Below are positions 23,209 through 35,999 of a stretch of DNA of 64,000 bases, one piece after another. This DNA comes from Cerioporus squamosus (Eukaryota; Basidiomycota; Agaricomycetes; Polyporales; Polyporaceae). The position numbers and the translations under genes are program-made. The notes beneath the pieces were generated by a model that saw only the letters and a program-made list of their open reading frames with translations, was not told where the DNA came from and searched no databases. The stretch covers positions 1 to 64,000 of the forward strand of contig JABYQS010000044.1 of NCBI GenBank assembly GCA_022592435.1, given 5' to 3'. The stretch's first letter is position 1; each line of letters starts with the position of its first letter.

Positions 23209-24025
23209 CGTGCCCCAGAAAACGGGGTGCGTCGGGACGCATACGACTCCCCGCGCGGATCCGGAATGCACACAGCTGTCAGACATACACGCCAAGTCCG
23301 GACACCCAGACAAGCAGATACATTCAGACCAAACATCGTCATCGTGGGGATATGTATGACAGTGGCAGAGACAGTGAGTCCGCGAGGACACGGTGACAGA
23401 AGAGACAGCAGGCGATATTGTACTTGTATTGCGCGCAACAGAGGAGAAAACAGGCCATGCAAGACAGGAGGATATAGGGTACCGACGTGGACGCAGAAAA
23501 TCGAACAAGGTGAAAGTGGCCAAACACAGTGAAGCTGGAGCATACAGGAAGGGAGGCTGGGGAGAGGACGAGGTCGGACCTGCAGGCAGGCCGTCGCCGT
23601 AATATGATGTACCAAAGAATATATGTACGCGTGACAAGTAGAAGTACAGAAGAACCTCATGAGGCCCAAGATAACGAGGGAAGAAAGGGATGCAGGGCGA
23701 AATCGGGATTACACGGTTGGAAGTGAGTGCAATAGGAAGGGACACGGTGAGTGAGGCAGAGATGATTGATGATAGCAGGTGGGGGATGCGTGAGGTGGTT
23801 GGGGATGGCGATCGTGATATAATAGTGTGATAGAAGGACAGCAGAGCATAAGGAGAGATAGGAATAGCGGGAGTATGTACAACCGTGCTCAACTCGGCGT
23901 GAGCGTGTCCCCGAAATATGGAGCGTGGATGGGGGGAAGTGGGAGATGTTCGCGTACGATATTGAAGGACCCGAGTGTTCGAATCTATAGCATAGACATC
24001 AAGAAGTCCATCAGCCAGAAGCTGA
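23209..24025. other. Convergent intergenic region with a purine-rich plus strand
   Basis: No supported gene. From about 23380 to 23830 the plus strand is rich in A and G (many GAGA/GAAG runs), so the minus strand is pyrimidine-rich. It probably holds the 3' UTRs of the MFS and La-protein genes. A 436-codon antisense ORF crossing this region has no protein-like features. Confidence 0.5.
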
Positions 24026-27000
24026 TTACAAAACGAAGACGACGTCTTCTTCCTCGTCCTCGTCGCCGTCGTGATTTTGCTGCGCTTCATAGTGGCCGCC
24101 TTCCTGCGTGTGCACCGGAGCGTGTGTGTACTGAGCATGGACGTCGTCATAAGTAGCGGGGGCTTGCGGGGTCGTGTCATCCTCCACCACCGTGCTGGCT
24201 GGAGCAGTCGGCAACACATACTGTTGCCAGTTCCGCATACGAACATGCGAGCTCTTCGCCTCGACCTCGACGAGGGACGACAGCATGAGCACCTCTACGA
24301 CAAGATGCATATCCGTGGTCAACGCGCGCACACGATTGAACGACGCGATCAGCGAGATAGGAATCCATCCGCGCGAATCCATCTGTGTGGACACAACTCA
24401 GCATCAACGCGGCACAACATACTTCTTAAACGCGCCAACCCACCTGCTGTCGGAGCCAAAAGTCCTGTGCCAGGTTCTGCGCGCTGAGATAGTACTCGAG
24501 CTGACCGAGCAGCCAGTGCCTCGTGGCGTCTAGAGGGAAGCCCACTTGGGTCTGCGGCTCAGGCACAGGCGGGGGCGCACCCTGCGTGTTGGATGCAGGG
24601 ACCGGCTGGGGTAGCGGTGGCGGCTGCGTATACGTGGGGTACGCATAAGCGTCGTACGCTTGCGGGATATACGTAGCGATGGGCGCCATCGGCGGCGCGT
24701 AGTACCCATTGACGTCCGCCTGAGGTTGCGATGGTGGCACGTACGCTTGTTGACGTGGCTGGCCCGCGTAACCACCTCGCCCGGAGTAGCCTCGGCTTCC
24801 ATAACCACCACGTCCCCTGTAGCCGCCATCGAAACCCCTGCCTCTCCGACCGCTGTAGGACCCGCGTTCCCCGCCGCGGTCGTAACCATATCCTCCTTGG
24901 CCGTAGGATCCGCGCCGTGGCCTCCCGTAATGCTGCTGACGCTCTTCCCGGTCACGATAATGTCGGTCGTCGCGAGGAGGAGCAGTAGCTTGAGGGTAGA
25001 CCGGTCCAGGTCCGCCACGACCGAAGCCGTAGCCATAGTCGCGGACTTCCCACTCTTCCTCAGCGGAAGCCGAGAGCGGTTGCCGCGGCGTATACAGGGA
25101 CGGTGAAGGAGAGTTCGGCAGACCGCTGACGGGTCCGCTTGGGATGGTCACAGGAGGGACGTACGGCGGCACATACTGGGGGACGAAGGTAGGGATTCCA
25201 GCAAGTCCAGACGCAGGGTTAACAACTGGTACATCACTGGATGAAGGGACAGGGGGCCCGCTTGCTACTTCGGCCGCGGCATCGGTCTGCTTCGTTGTGC
25301 CGAACTCCCACATCGTCGCCGAGTCGGTCAAGTCGATGGCCTTCGCAGCAGCGTCCGCAAGGCGCGAAACAGGGTCTTCAGCGGAAGCGTCACCCTTGTC
25401 AGCCTCCTTCGACAGCGGTTGCGCCAGTGCGGGCGCAGAGACTGATGCAACAGCGCCTCTTGACTGTGTTCGTGTGCGCGACCGCAACCGCGCAGGGCTA
25501 GGCTCGCCCGGAGCGACACCAATGGAGAAGCCCGTGAAAGTCTTCGACTCACCGATCACCTTCTCCTCCTGCGATGCCGATACAACTGTTCCTGCCGACG
25601 ATTGTGCTTGGCCGCCGCTGACGTCCAGCCCCAACGCAGCGCCTTCAGGAACAGCGCCCAGTCCTTGGGTTGAGATCTCCGGGCTAGGACTCATGCCCAA
25701 CTCGTTGATACCTGCAGTGATGCTCCCAAAGCTGAGCTGCCTTGTACGTCGGCCGCGCTCTTCCCCAGAATCGTGCTGTACTTCCGCAGCAGGAGGCAGC
25801 GTGAACCCGACGTCACGATACCCTGCGACTGCATCGGACTCACTGGGAGGAGGAGGACGCGCCAACATGGTGGGCGGGGGTACTCCTGCAAGAGGCTGTC
25901 CATTCGACATCGGTGAACTCATGGCAGGAGGCGGCGCCCCAGGTGGAGGCCAGAACAAGTACGGTTGGCCGTAGTATCCGTATGGTGGGTACATAGGATA
26001 AGGTGGCGTGCCATAGCCGGGCATGGGCATAGGTGGCATCCCTGGCTGACCGGAATATGGCATGGGGGGAAGGGGATAAGGGTTGTTGGCCGGCGACCCA
26101 GCCGGTCGCGGTGAGTGGTACGGGGAGACGCCGAAGTGAGGTAGTGGGGGAGGGAAGTACGGTGCGTGTGGGTTCAATTCAGCTGCAGCAGAATCAGGAA
26201 TGGCGCTGAGTGCAGGCAGGTCTCCTGTGCCTTGCGGGACGTTCGTGGTGATGTACGGCCGGCCTCCAGGAATGAACTCCTGTATGGGAAGCGGCTGCGG
26301 CTGCGCATATGTCGAGGGCGAGTTGGCGTTGGAAGACCGTAGGCTCCTGTTCGCGCCGTGGACAGAGTGAGAGTCGTCCGGTAATCGTCTTGCCCCGCCT
26401 CGTATGCTCGGATGCCGCGGACTAGAGTGTACACTGCCTGTGCAACTATGCGCCTGTGAGTGGGACACCGAACCAGCATGTGAGGGAGCATGCCTTCTGC
26501 CCATGGCGGAAGGCGTCCGACTCTGCTGCTGCGACACCTGGCCAGACGAGGAAGATGCGCCTGCAGAGGGGCCACCCATCTGGCGGGTGCTCCTGTCTTG
26601 ATTGTGAGAGCGTTGTCGCGCATGCTGCGTCCGCGGAGGACCCTCGAATTGCAGTTCTTCCGGGGGTACTGCGACCCACTTAGGCTTCTCACCTGTGTAC
26701 GAGGCACAACACAAGCGGCGTGTCAGCGCGTGCGACACGGACAATACGATTTTGATCCGTCAGACAACGAGGTAATGGAAATGCGAAATCGAACAGATAC
26801 GTAGAAGGCATGGACGTACTCTTTCTCGACCCATGACCCTGCGACGGTTCCCGCTCATGTCCCCTATCCTCCTTCCCGTTCGGAGGCGTCGCAGCCGCTT
26901 GGCTAACCTCAGGCCAACTCTCCTTGTCATCAATCGCAGGCGGGGAAGGGTTCAGACTTGACGGCGATCGTCCAGGCTTGACGACGAAGGGGTCGTCGTT

Positions 27001-27660
27001 TTCTGCAGTAGAGCGGGTCGCAAGCTCTCCGTTGGTACTCGGAGTGAGTGCACTTATTGAAACCGCCGGCGGTGAATTTGGAGCTGCAGCAGGGCTCGTG
27101 CCAGCGGGGGCGATGGGAGTGGGAGAGGGGTGTTGACTGGATTGTGGCGGAGGCGACAGAAGACCCGGAGCTGAGCTCTGGCCTGTTGTAGAACGTGACT
27201 GCGACAAGGCGCGAGCAGCCATTTGTTCCTTTCGGATACTCCACACATTCACTGGAGGGACTGCGGTCTGTTTTTGAGCGGCAGTAGCAGACGGACCCGT
27301 AGACGGAGAGTCACCGTGGTGGTTTACGTCACCATTAAGCTTATGCTCATGGTGTGTGGCACTCGCAGAAGCAGAGGTGGCTGGCTTCGGAAATGATGGA
27401 GGGTGTGCGTGTGCGATCGAGGACGATATGTGCGAGTCGGGGGAGCCGTTTCCGGAGGAGGCTTTGGAGATGGATGGCGGGGGGATAACCGGGCCCGTAC
27501 GCGCGGCTGAGGAGCTCGACGCAGCAGGGGATGCTGAGGACGTACTCTGCGGCGCATGACGCGGCGGTGGTTGCTGAGGTTTGGTATTTTGTGCCTTCTT
27601 CGCCCGCTCGGCCCAGGACAGAGGCTGGTTAGCCGCGATCGACGACGCGGGTGCGACCAT
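24026..27660 (-). CDS. LARP1/Sro9-type La-motif RNA-binding protein
   Basis: Three exons, 27660-26820, 26692-24444 and 24382-24026, encode 1148 residues. The La motif (about 1005-1095) is split by the last intron: DATRHWLLGQLEYYLSAQNL, AQDFWLRQQ, then MDSRGWIPISLIASFNRVRA, ending VRMRNWQQYVLP. No RRM follows it, so this is the LARP1/Slf1-Sro9 class rather than genuine La. Upstream lies a long disordered region with an N-terminal LSWAERAKKA, a VNVWSIRKEQMA segment and EKPKWVAVPPEELQFE, both typical of fungal Sro9-like proteins. An RGG/RG-rich box (about residues 890-950, FDGGYRGRGGYGSRG) precedes the La motif, and the C-terminus is acidic. Such proteins bind mRNA and ribosomes and affect translation of ribosomal-protein mRNAs. 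Ser/Pro repeats make the exact start less sure. Confidence 0.9.
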
Positions 27661-29008
27661 GAGTTTTGCGGATGCGGTAGTCGCTGCCAGGAGAGCAAGC
27701 TACAGGGCTAGCAACACAGACAGATGAACAGGAAGAGAGGGACTATGTCGGGGAGAGTGGTTGGTCGACGAGGTTGCGAAATCGATTGATTCGCGTCAGC
27801 GGGTCGAACGGCGAGAGTGCGAAGGTTGTCGGACGGAGCTCGGCTGAGCCAGAAGCAACGCAAAGAATGCGAGAGCAGTGAAAAATACGGGCGAGCTGGT
27901 GTACAACCCGCAGATGGTGGTAGAGGACAAGCCTGCTCCGCGGCCTCAGCCGCCTCGCTCGCCGTCGAAGACGCGCGCGCGGTTACGTGAGCGGCACAGC
28001 GAGGGCACAATTGTGTCCGTTCCCCCTTGTCCCCTTACCACCATCCAACTCATCATATGGCCCACCATTTCTCGAATACCAGCACATTTCTATATGTCTC
28101 GACGTTCTAGTTTCATCTATCGCTTCTACCTATGGATGACGCGCAAGTTCAGCCGGCACCTGCTGTTGCCCACTTCGGTTGTTCCTGAGCCTCTCGCTGA
28201 ACTTCGCATAGTCGCTACTCCCCCTGACATTTGCTGAGGTCAAGCGGAACGCTGATGCGTGTACAGCCGTTATGGGTGCCTGATGTCTTGTCGTGCGGCA
28301 ATTCGAATGGAACGCTGTCTTGGGGTCTCTAACTGGGTCCCGCAGGGTAGGATGCTTTCGGAGCGGATGTGTTTACCATGCAATGGCTCTAGCCATGGAG
28401 AGGATATTCACTGTGGCACAACAATATCATGGACTTCGCCACAGTCAACTATATGAAGCCATCTCTACTTGCAGTGGAATAGTACTGCAGAGCGCTGCGC
28501 TTTGGTGTTCTCGGCGTAGGGTTTCATCGCGACGAGTTGAACGCGTGTAAGTAAGTCCCATGTTAGTTGCTGCACTGGAGACCACGTCTAGCTATCATCG
28601 CTGCTTGCACAGACTCACGGCGACGGTGAGGGGATTCGGTAGTTAGGACTTCTGTCTGTCTTGATCAGGATTGATATGCATCGTGCCGCGGTGCACAAGC
28701 CTACTCATATACGTCGTATGCACGCACCTCAGCGCGGCATGGTCCCGCGAACTTGAAGCTGTGACTCAAGCTCGCTGTCTCTCATGCTCGTCAGCAATGG
28801 CGAGTCGCGACATTACTGACAGTGCCGCGACGTGTCCTCTTATTGATCATGTGCCACGCGTATACGTAGCCGACGCGTGCGAGCGTACAGAGCGAGTTTG
28901 CGTCCGTGCGACCACATCATAGGTAAGCCATGTAAGCCCGAGCACTCGCTGGTGAGAGGATCTCACCTTGTACTCCCACTTCTTTCAGGATCTTGACGAG
29001 CAGCAATA
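27661..29008. other. Divergent intergenic region, no supported gene
   Basis: This 1.35 kb contains the upstream regions of the La-protein gene (minus) and the SDR gene (plus). Plus-strand ORFs at 27878-28237 and 28293-28550 have no domain features. Confidence 0.5.
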
Positions 29009-30661
29009 ATGGGCCTTTTCTCAGCCAAGAAAGAGCTCAAGTTTGACCCCGCGAAGGACCTACCCGACCTCATGGGGAAGGTTATCCTAGTCACGGGAGG
29101 GAAGTAAGTACCATGCGGACTTTCCTTCACTCTCAAGGTCCCAAGCTTGACGATCGACGATTGCCACCTCACAGCTCCGGAATCGGATTCGCAACCATCC
29201 AGCACCTGGTGCGCAAGGGCGCGAAAGTCTACTTGACCGCGCGCAACGAGGAGCGTGCTAAGGCCGCAATCGAGCGGCTGCAGGCCGAAAGCCTCGAGCC
29301 GGGCAACGGGACGGTTGAGTGGCTAGAACTCAACCTGAGCGACCCGCGCAAAGCGAAGGCGAGTGCAGAAAGCTTCCTCAAGAAGGAGACCCGATTGGAC
29401 GTTCTCGGTACGTGTGCACCTTGTATGTACAGCCATCGACCACCCAACTTACGACATCCCGCGAGGGTAGTTAACAATGCGGGTGTGTGAGTAGGAACGA
29501 AGGTGCTGTCTGTTTATGCACATTGACGGGTCTTGTTTAGGATGACCGATACGTACCAGAAAAACAGCGATGGTACGTCGGCAGGGATGTCTCGTACTGC
29601 ACCCGCTAACTCTCATGCCGTAGGGCTGATTGAGCCCATGACAGTGAAGTAAGTCTTCCGAAATGCTGGTACGCACGCGGTTTGTGTGGGCTATAGGAAG
29701 GAGTTCTCGGTGATGCCGGTCCTCATACGGGCAGATGGTGTCGCATTGAATAACCGGGAAGCACGAGGCTGTCCCGAGGTTGGGGACAGGATCGTATGAT
29801 TTGGAGCCCTCACCCGCATCCCCGCACGTTGTACTCAGAACGACGATATTGTGTTCCGAACTGATCCTTGTATTTCCAGCTTCTTCTCAACCTTCGTGTT
29901 CACGCGCACGCTGCTCCCACTTCTGACGCAAACCGCCAAGGAGCCAGACAGCGACGTCCGCGTTGTCTTCGTGAGTTTCTTCCCACGCTGTTTACGCATC
30001 TCGCCTCATGTGTCGCGCATCTCAGCTGTCCTCAGAGACCTTGAGTCTCCTCAAGGGGCAGGGACCACGCTTCCGGAACCTGGAAGATCTAAACGAGAAG
30101 TTCAGCGGTATGACGGCTTTCATGCACCGATATGGTACGTGTGCGGGTGTCCTGACTCCCGGAGATCCGGTTCAGAAGCTCACGCTTGATTTGGACAGCC
30201 AAGAGCAAACTTGCGCTGACCCTTGTGGCAAAGCAATTTCAGCGCAAGTTCGACGCAGAAGGCACACCCATCACAGTGCTCTGCGTACACCCTGGGACCG
30301 TTTACACAGGTACGTCGCAATGGTCTCACGTACTCTGGCGCACATGAGCCTGCAGAACATTGACGTGAACGTTCGTGCAGAGGGAGTTGCCAAGGACCCG
30401 AATCTCCAGATGCCTATCGTTGGACCGCTGGTCAAATTTCTCCTCCGAAAGACGTTTGCGACACCTAGCGAGGGTGCATACGCGTCAGTTTTCGCTGCCG
30501 CTTCCCCTGCTGTCAAGGCAGAGAGAGAGAAGTATAAGGGAGCGTTCCTGACGCCGCCTGGCAAGCTCAGCGAGCCCCCGGCGCCGGAAATCGAGAGCAC
30601 AGAGCTTGCTGAGGAAGTGTGGAATACGGTGGAGACCCTCTTGAAGGAGTGGAATGTCTAG
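29009..30661 (+). CDS. Short-chain dehydrogenase/reductase
   Basis: Nine exons, 29009-29103, 29175-29407, 29471-29486, 29541-29572, 29624-29648, 29880-29970, 30026-30134, 30199-30309, 30381-30661, in phase and giving 330 residues. After splicing it carries the cofactor motif TGGNSGIG (split by intron 1), LYLTARN-like and AKVYLTARNEERAKAA, the structural NNAG, and the catalytic pair YAKSK (YxxxK) followed by ITVLCVHPGTV. This is the classical Rossmann SDR of WW-domain oxidoreductase/retinol-dehydrogenase-like type, using NAD(P)H. The substrate is unknown. Exon 3 is only 16 nt and intron 5 is 231 nt, long for this genome; a missed exon there is possible. No N-terminal targeting signal is obvious. 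Confidence 0.9.
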
Positions 30662-30899
30662 GCGTGATCTACACTAGATTCCGAGGCTCGCAGTGCGGGG
30701 TTAGCTCGGTGTCGTTGCTGTATTGATCCCTCCGGTGTCTGAGTTGAACTTTGAACCTCGATCTATATCTTGTCATCTCACGACTGTTCACTCGTGGTAT
30801 ATTCAGTATAGGCTAGCCCGTTATACATCCAATTTCCTTCGAATACGCCCGTTCAAACAACCCTCGACCCGGTTGGAACGCACTTCCTCCCATACAACT

Positions 30900-32208
30900 T
30901 CAGGGTATACGCCACATTGCGATCCCACTTCGCTCCTTGTCAACCTGATCCTTCACCTCCTTGCTCGCCCCGCTTCTAATGGCAGCAGCGACGAGCACTG
31001 TGACTGCGCTCTTCACGGCCTCGCGCTTCTTGTCCTCGTCGACGTTGGCGTCTCCGTCCTGAACAGCCGCGGCGGCGTCCTCGTTGCCTTGATTGTTGGC
31101 GTCCGACAGGACAACTCGGTCCCAGTCAATGCACAGGTCGAGGTACTCGTACAGCACGCTCGCAATGCCCTCGAACCTCCATCTTTGCTCGCTGCTGCGG
31201 GTCCATCTCCTCCGGGCAGCGCCACCTTCCACAGCTGCTCGAGGGTAAGCGTGTCCCAAGCAAGGAGCGGCGCTCCGAGCTTGGCGGGCACGACGATCGC
31301 CGGACAGCCGTTGAGGAGCTGATACTGGATCACGCTCTCGCTCGGGCGCTGGGAGGTCGTCCAGAACGTGCGATGTGGCTTCAGCCCGACCACGACCACA
31401 ACGATCCGACGGGGCTGCGGAGGGGGAGGAAGAGGAGCGAGCGCCGGGTCCGGCGAAGGCGTGCGCGAGCGCGAGAACGTCGAGGTAAGGCTGGGCAGGC
31501 TGGGGATCTTGAGCGAGGAGAGCGACGCCGGGGCGGCCGGGGGCGAGGCGGGTTGCTCCGTCGGGGGCGGGGGCGCCTTGGCGAAGGAGATGACCAAGGC
31601 TGATTCGGCAAGCAAGGTCTCTCCGAGCTTGTAGTCCCCTGCAATACGAGAGTATGATGAATTCGTCACCGAGGCCCTTGTACTCTACTGCGAAACGTAC
31701 CTGAGAGGAAGGGGCCGTGGCAGAAAATCACATCCGGCTTGACCGTCCGCGGGATGACGGGTCTCCGGCCGCTGGCGTACAGGTACGGAGAAAACCACCC
31801 CTTCTCGACCGCGAGGTAGTCCATAACGCTTGCGAAAAGCGAGTTGTCCCTGAAAGCATTGCCAAAAGCCTGTCAACTCCTCATCGCACACGTCACGGGC
31901 AGTTACGTAGTCCAGAGCTTGGACCTCAGCCCCCAATCACTGGAATGGACTCACTTGTGGATTCCGCTGCGATAGAAGCCGAGCGATGCATCCTCAGGGA
32001 CGTGCTTATACTTCAGCGTGATGGTCATAGTCTTCACACCGGTCGTTTCAAGGCGACTCGAGTGGATGGGGACGATCGTCTTGATCGTGCCGTCGAAGAC
32101 GAGGTCGTTAGCTGCTTTGGCGGTGAGGTCGAACCCCATATGCATGCCCATCTCGACCAGGATCGTATCGCCAAACGTGGAGACGACCACGTCCGACACG
32201 GGTCCCAT
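30900..32208 (-). CDS. Conserved protein of unknown function, possible UspA-like fold, one frame problem
   Basis: Exons 32208-31955, 31849-31701 and 31638-30900 join in phase for the first two introns. The start reads GPVSDVVVSTFGDTILVEMG. The middle holds a Pro/Ser-rich insert (about residues 150-195) before RRIVVVVVGLKPHRTFWTT and SVIQYQLLNGCPAIVVP. The latter recalls the C-terminal strand of universal-stress-protein domains, but this is weak. Around 31185-31230 the frame must change from QLWKVALPGGD to RWRFEGIASVLYEYLDL. Only a very short intron (38-41 nt) or a missing base explains it. The C-terminus is a charged helix ending at 30900. The full product would be about 365-380 residues. Function not recognised. 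Confidence 0.55.
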
Positions 32209-33621
32209 GACGGGAGCCGCGACCGCCGCTACACCTCCCTACAAGGCACAAAGTCGCAGTCCAAGATGTCGAAACGTTGAAGGCACAATCGCGAGCGCGG
32301 GTGTGGGCCCGTTACGGCAGCACGACGGCGAAAAAAACAAAACATAGGAGGTCAGTACCCGCGTGCACTAGAGATCAAATAGCAAGTCCTGTACCGTCGC
32401 AGCGATAATGGTGTGTACCGCGAGGTCCCTGAAGCGGATGCATGGGAGGAGCAGTGGCGACGAGTCACCCCACTAGGCCGGCAGTCACACCAGTGGCAAG
32501 GTTAGACATTAACCGTCGTGCAATGTATGCGCTAGTCAGCAACTGAGTCGCCATCGTCGGAAGCGATACGGACATACCGGTGAGAGGCACACAACGTTCG
32601 TTCCGGAAGCCTTCAGGGTCTCCCAAGACGCCCTCACGATGCGGCCAGTCATGGACTAAGTGCGCCGCATGCCGCGCGACGTCGTACAGCGCACACACCA
32701 CGGCGGCCATCGGGTGCAGTGTGCAAGGTGGATGGATGACGAGTAACGGTCAGCGCACAACAAAGCATGTGGCGGTCAGATGGAAGTTTACGCACCCCAA
32801 CGAGTTTGCGCACGATCCATGGCGCTGCCTTCTCCGTCTCTGCCTCGGGCACGGACGCTGGGTCAATGGGGCCTAACGGGGAGACACTACTACTGCTCAT
32901 CCTTGCTTCTGCACGTCTTCTTGGCGAGCCTTGGCAGTCGCTGGCGTGAACAACGACGCCGGCCCTGTCAGCATCGCCGAAGGACAGCAGCGCAGCGAGC
33001 GTCAGGGGAAATCTGGGAAATCGCCGCTTCTATCATGATAGGAACAGGCCGCTCCTCCCCATCCTGCGCCCTCGGAGGCAAGCCAGATGCACTTAGTACG
33101 GTAGCCCGGAGGCATGCGGCGATCATGCCAGTGGCCGCGCGCGGGAGGCAGCGTATAATCCACCTACTCAGCACCCCGAATCGACATCGCCGCGGGGCGC
33201 ACAGGCATGTACACAATACCATAAACCTTGCGCAGAATGCTCAGATGAACGTGTTTCATGGAGCGATCTTGGTGGAACGCTGTGATGGTGGAGGCCGGAG
33301 TTCCCGCAGACATCATACTCCTGAACCGGTGCAATTGTCGTACCAAACAAAACACGAAAACGGGCGCGTTGAGGCCCAAACGACAAACGATAGCATCCTC
33401 CACAGCGCCGACACGACGCTGTACCCTTGGCGTCACCTCCAGCTCGGAGAGCCCGTGTCAGCCCACCAGCCCGAGAGCGCCGCCACCCCAGCCTCTGACC
33501 TAACCTCTACTTGCGTAAGGGCCGTTGAGGATCCCATATGTGGTCCTTTTTCGAGTAGGCGCGTTGAGGCCGATGCTCGTCTGCGTAGCAGGAATGATAA
33601 GTTACGCTGTGACGACTTTGT
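32209..33621. other. Region 5' of the unknown gene and 3' of SAH1
   Basis: Mostly without supportable genes except a possible small minus-strand CDS at 32465-32900. A 281-codon plus-strand ORF (32780-33625) looks like chance: low complexity of order, no domain, and it runs into the SAH1 3' end. Confidence 0.4.
32465..32900 (-). CDS. Possible small protein gene, unrecognised
   Basis: An ATG near 32897 opens a protein-like frame (PLGPIDPASVPEAETEKAAP, then WIVRKLVG). A further frame downstream reads VHDWPHREGVLGDPEGFRNE and RCVPLT, followed by a good donor GTATGT. Both look coding, but the intron between them is ambiguous (donor GTAAAC, acceptor CACTTAG) and the 3' end is not fixed. It could be a small gene or a remnant. 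No family recognised. Confidence 0.25.
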
Positions 33622-35352
<1,731 letters not shown>

Positions 35353-35580
35353 GGTGCTCTGAGACTAGACGAGGATGAGACGAGGGGAGGGGATGGGGGG
35401 AGGAAGAGAAGAGGAGGCAGATCCAAAACCGTCGACAGCGATTTTATTGAATCGAACGAGTTAGTCCACGCGATAAGCACGTGGGAACAATCTAATCAAT
35501 AATCGTACTTACTTGCTGTCGGCGGCCACCGTCCCTCGGCTCACGACTTGTCCTCGCCGCCGTCCGTGTCGTACGACCCT
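35353..35580. promoter_or_regulatory. Short divergent promoter between SAH1 and the Som1-like gene
   Basis: Only 228 bp separate the two opposite ATGs (35352 minus, 35581 plus). The stretch must hold both 5' UTRs and shared control sites; no clear TATA was seen. Confidence 0.5.
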
Positions 35581-35974
35581 ATGTCCGCCCCGTCGACCAG
35601 CAGTCCCGCTCGCGAGAAGTGTCGTCTTGCGGAGGTCCTTCAGTACAAGTGCACGTTGGAAGAAGAGGCCGATGGACGTCCGACAGTGCGCTGTTTACCC
35701 GTTCCAAGGATATTCAGAATGTGCACCATTCCCACCCGCGTGTTTCCAACGAGGTGCTGACCCTACACGTGCAAGTTGTCCGAACCGGCCTGCAGTCGAG
35801 ATGACGCGGTTTATCGATGTCGACCTCGAGACGGGCGCCGTGCGTGACATTCCCTCAGAATCAAGGTTGGTCCGGTGCCAGGCTCGTTTTGCACTACAGA
35901 TGCTCATACTACCCGGCATCCTGCAGTTCAGTTCTTACAAAAGGCAAGCCATGGCGAGACGTTCTGAGATATGA
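35581..35974 (+). CDS. Small Som1-like protein (mitochondrial inner-membrane peptidase subunit family)
   Basis: Exons 35581-35720 and 35776-35865 read MSAPSTSSPAREKCRLAEVL and onward, giving the spaced pattern CRLAEVLQYKC ... TVRCLPVPRIFRIC. This fits the Som1 pattern of fungi (C-x-L-x-E-x-x-Q-Y-x-C, then V-x-C-x-P-x-x-R-[IL]-F-R-x-C followed by VE-T). Som1 assists the Imp1/Imp2 peptidase, which removes intermembrane-space sorting signals. The 3' end is uncertain: a third exon at 35944 would end at 35974, while another acceptor would give a tail ending YEDVDVYEH at 35999. The product is about 85-100 residues. The assignment rests on cysteine spacing recalled from memory, not on alignment. Confidence 0.45.
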
Positions 35975-35999
35975 GGATGTGGACGTCTATGAGCACTGA

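Noticed and set aside
22936..24246. 436-codon minus-strand ORF
   Set aside because: It runs antisense to the last MFS exons and through purine-rich intergenic DNA; the translation has no domain and only reflects lack of stops in biased sequence.
25144..25974. 276-codon plus-strand ORF
   Set aside because: Antisense to the low-complexity part of the La-protein gene; Gly/Ser/Pro bias explains it.
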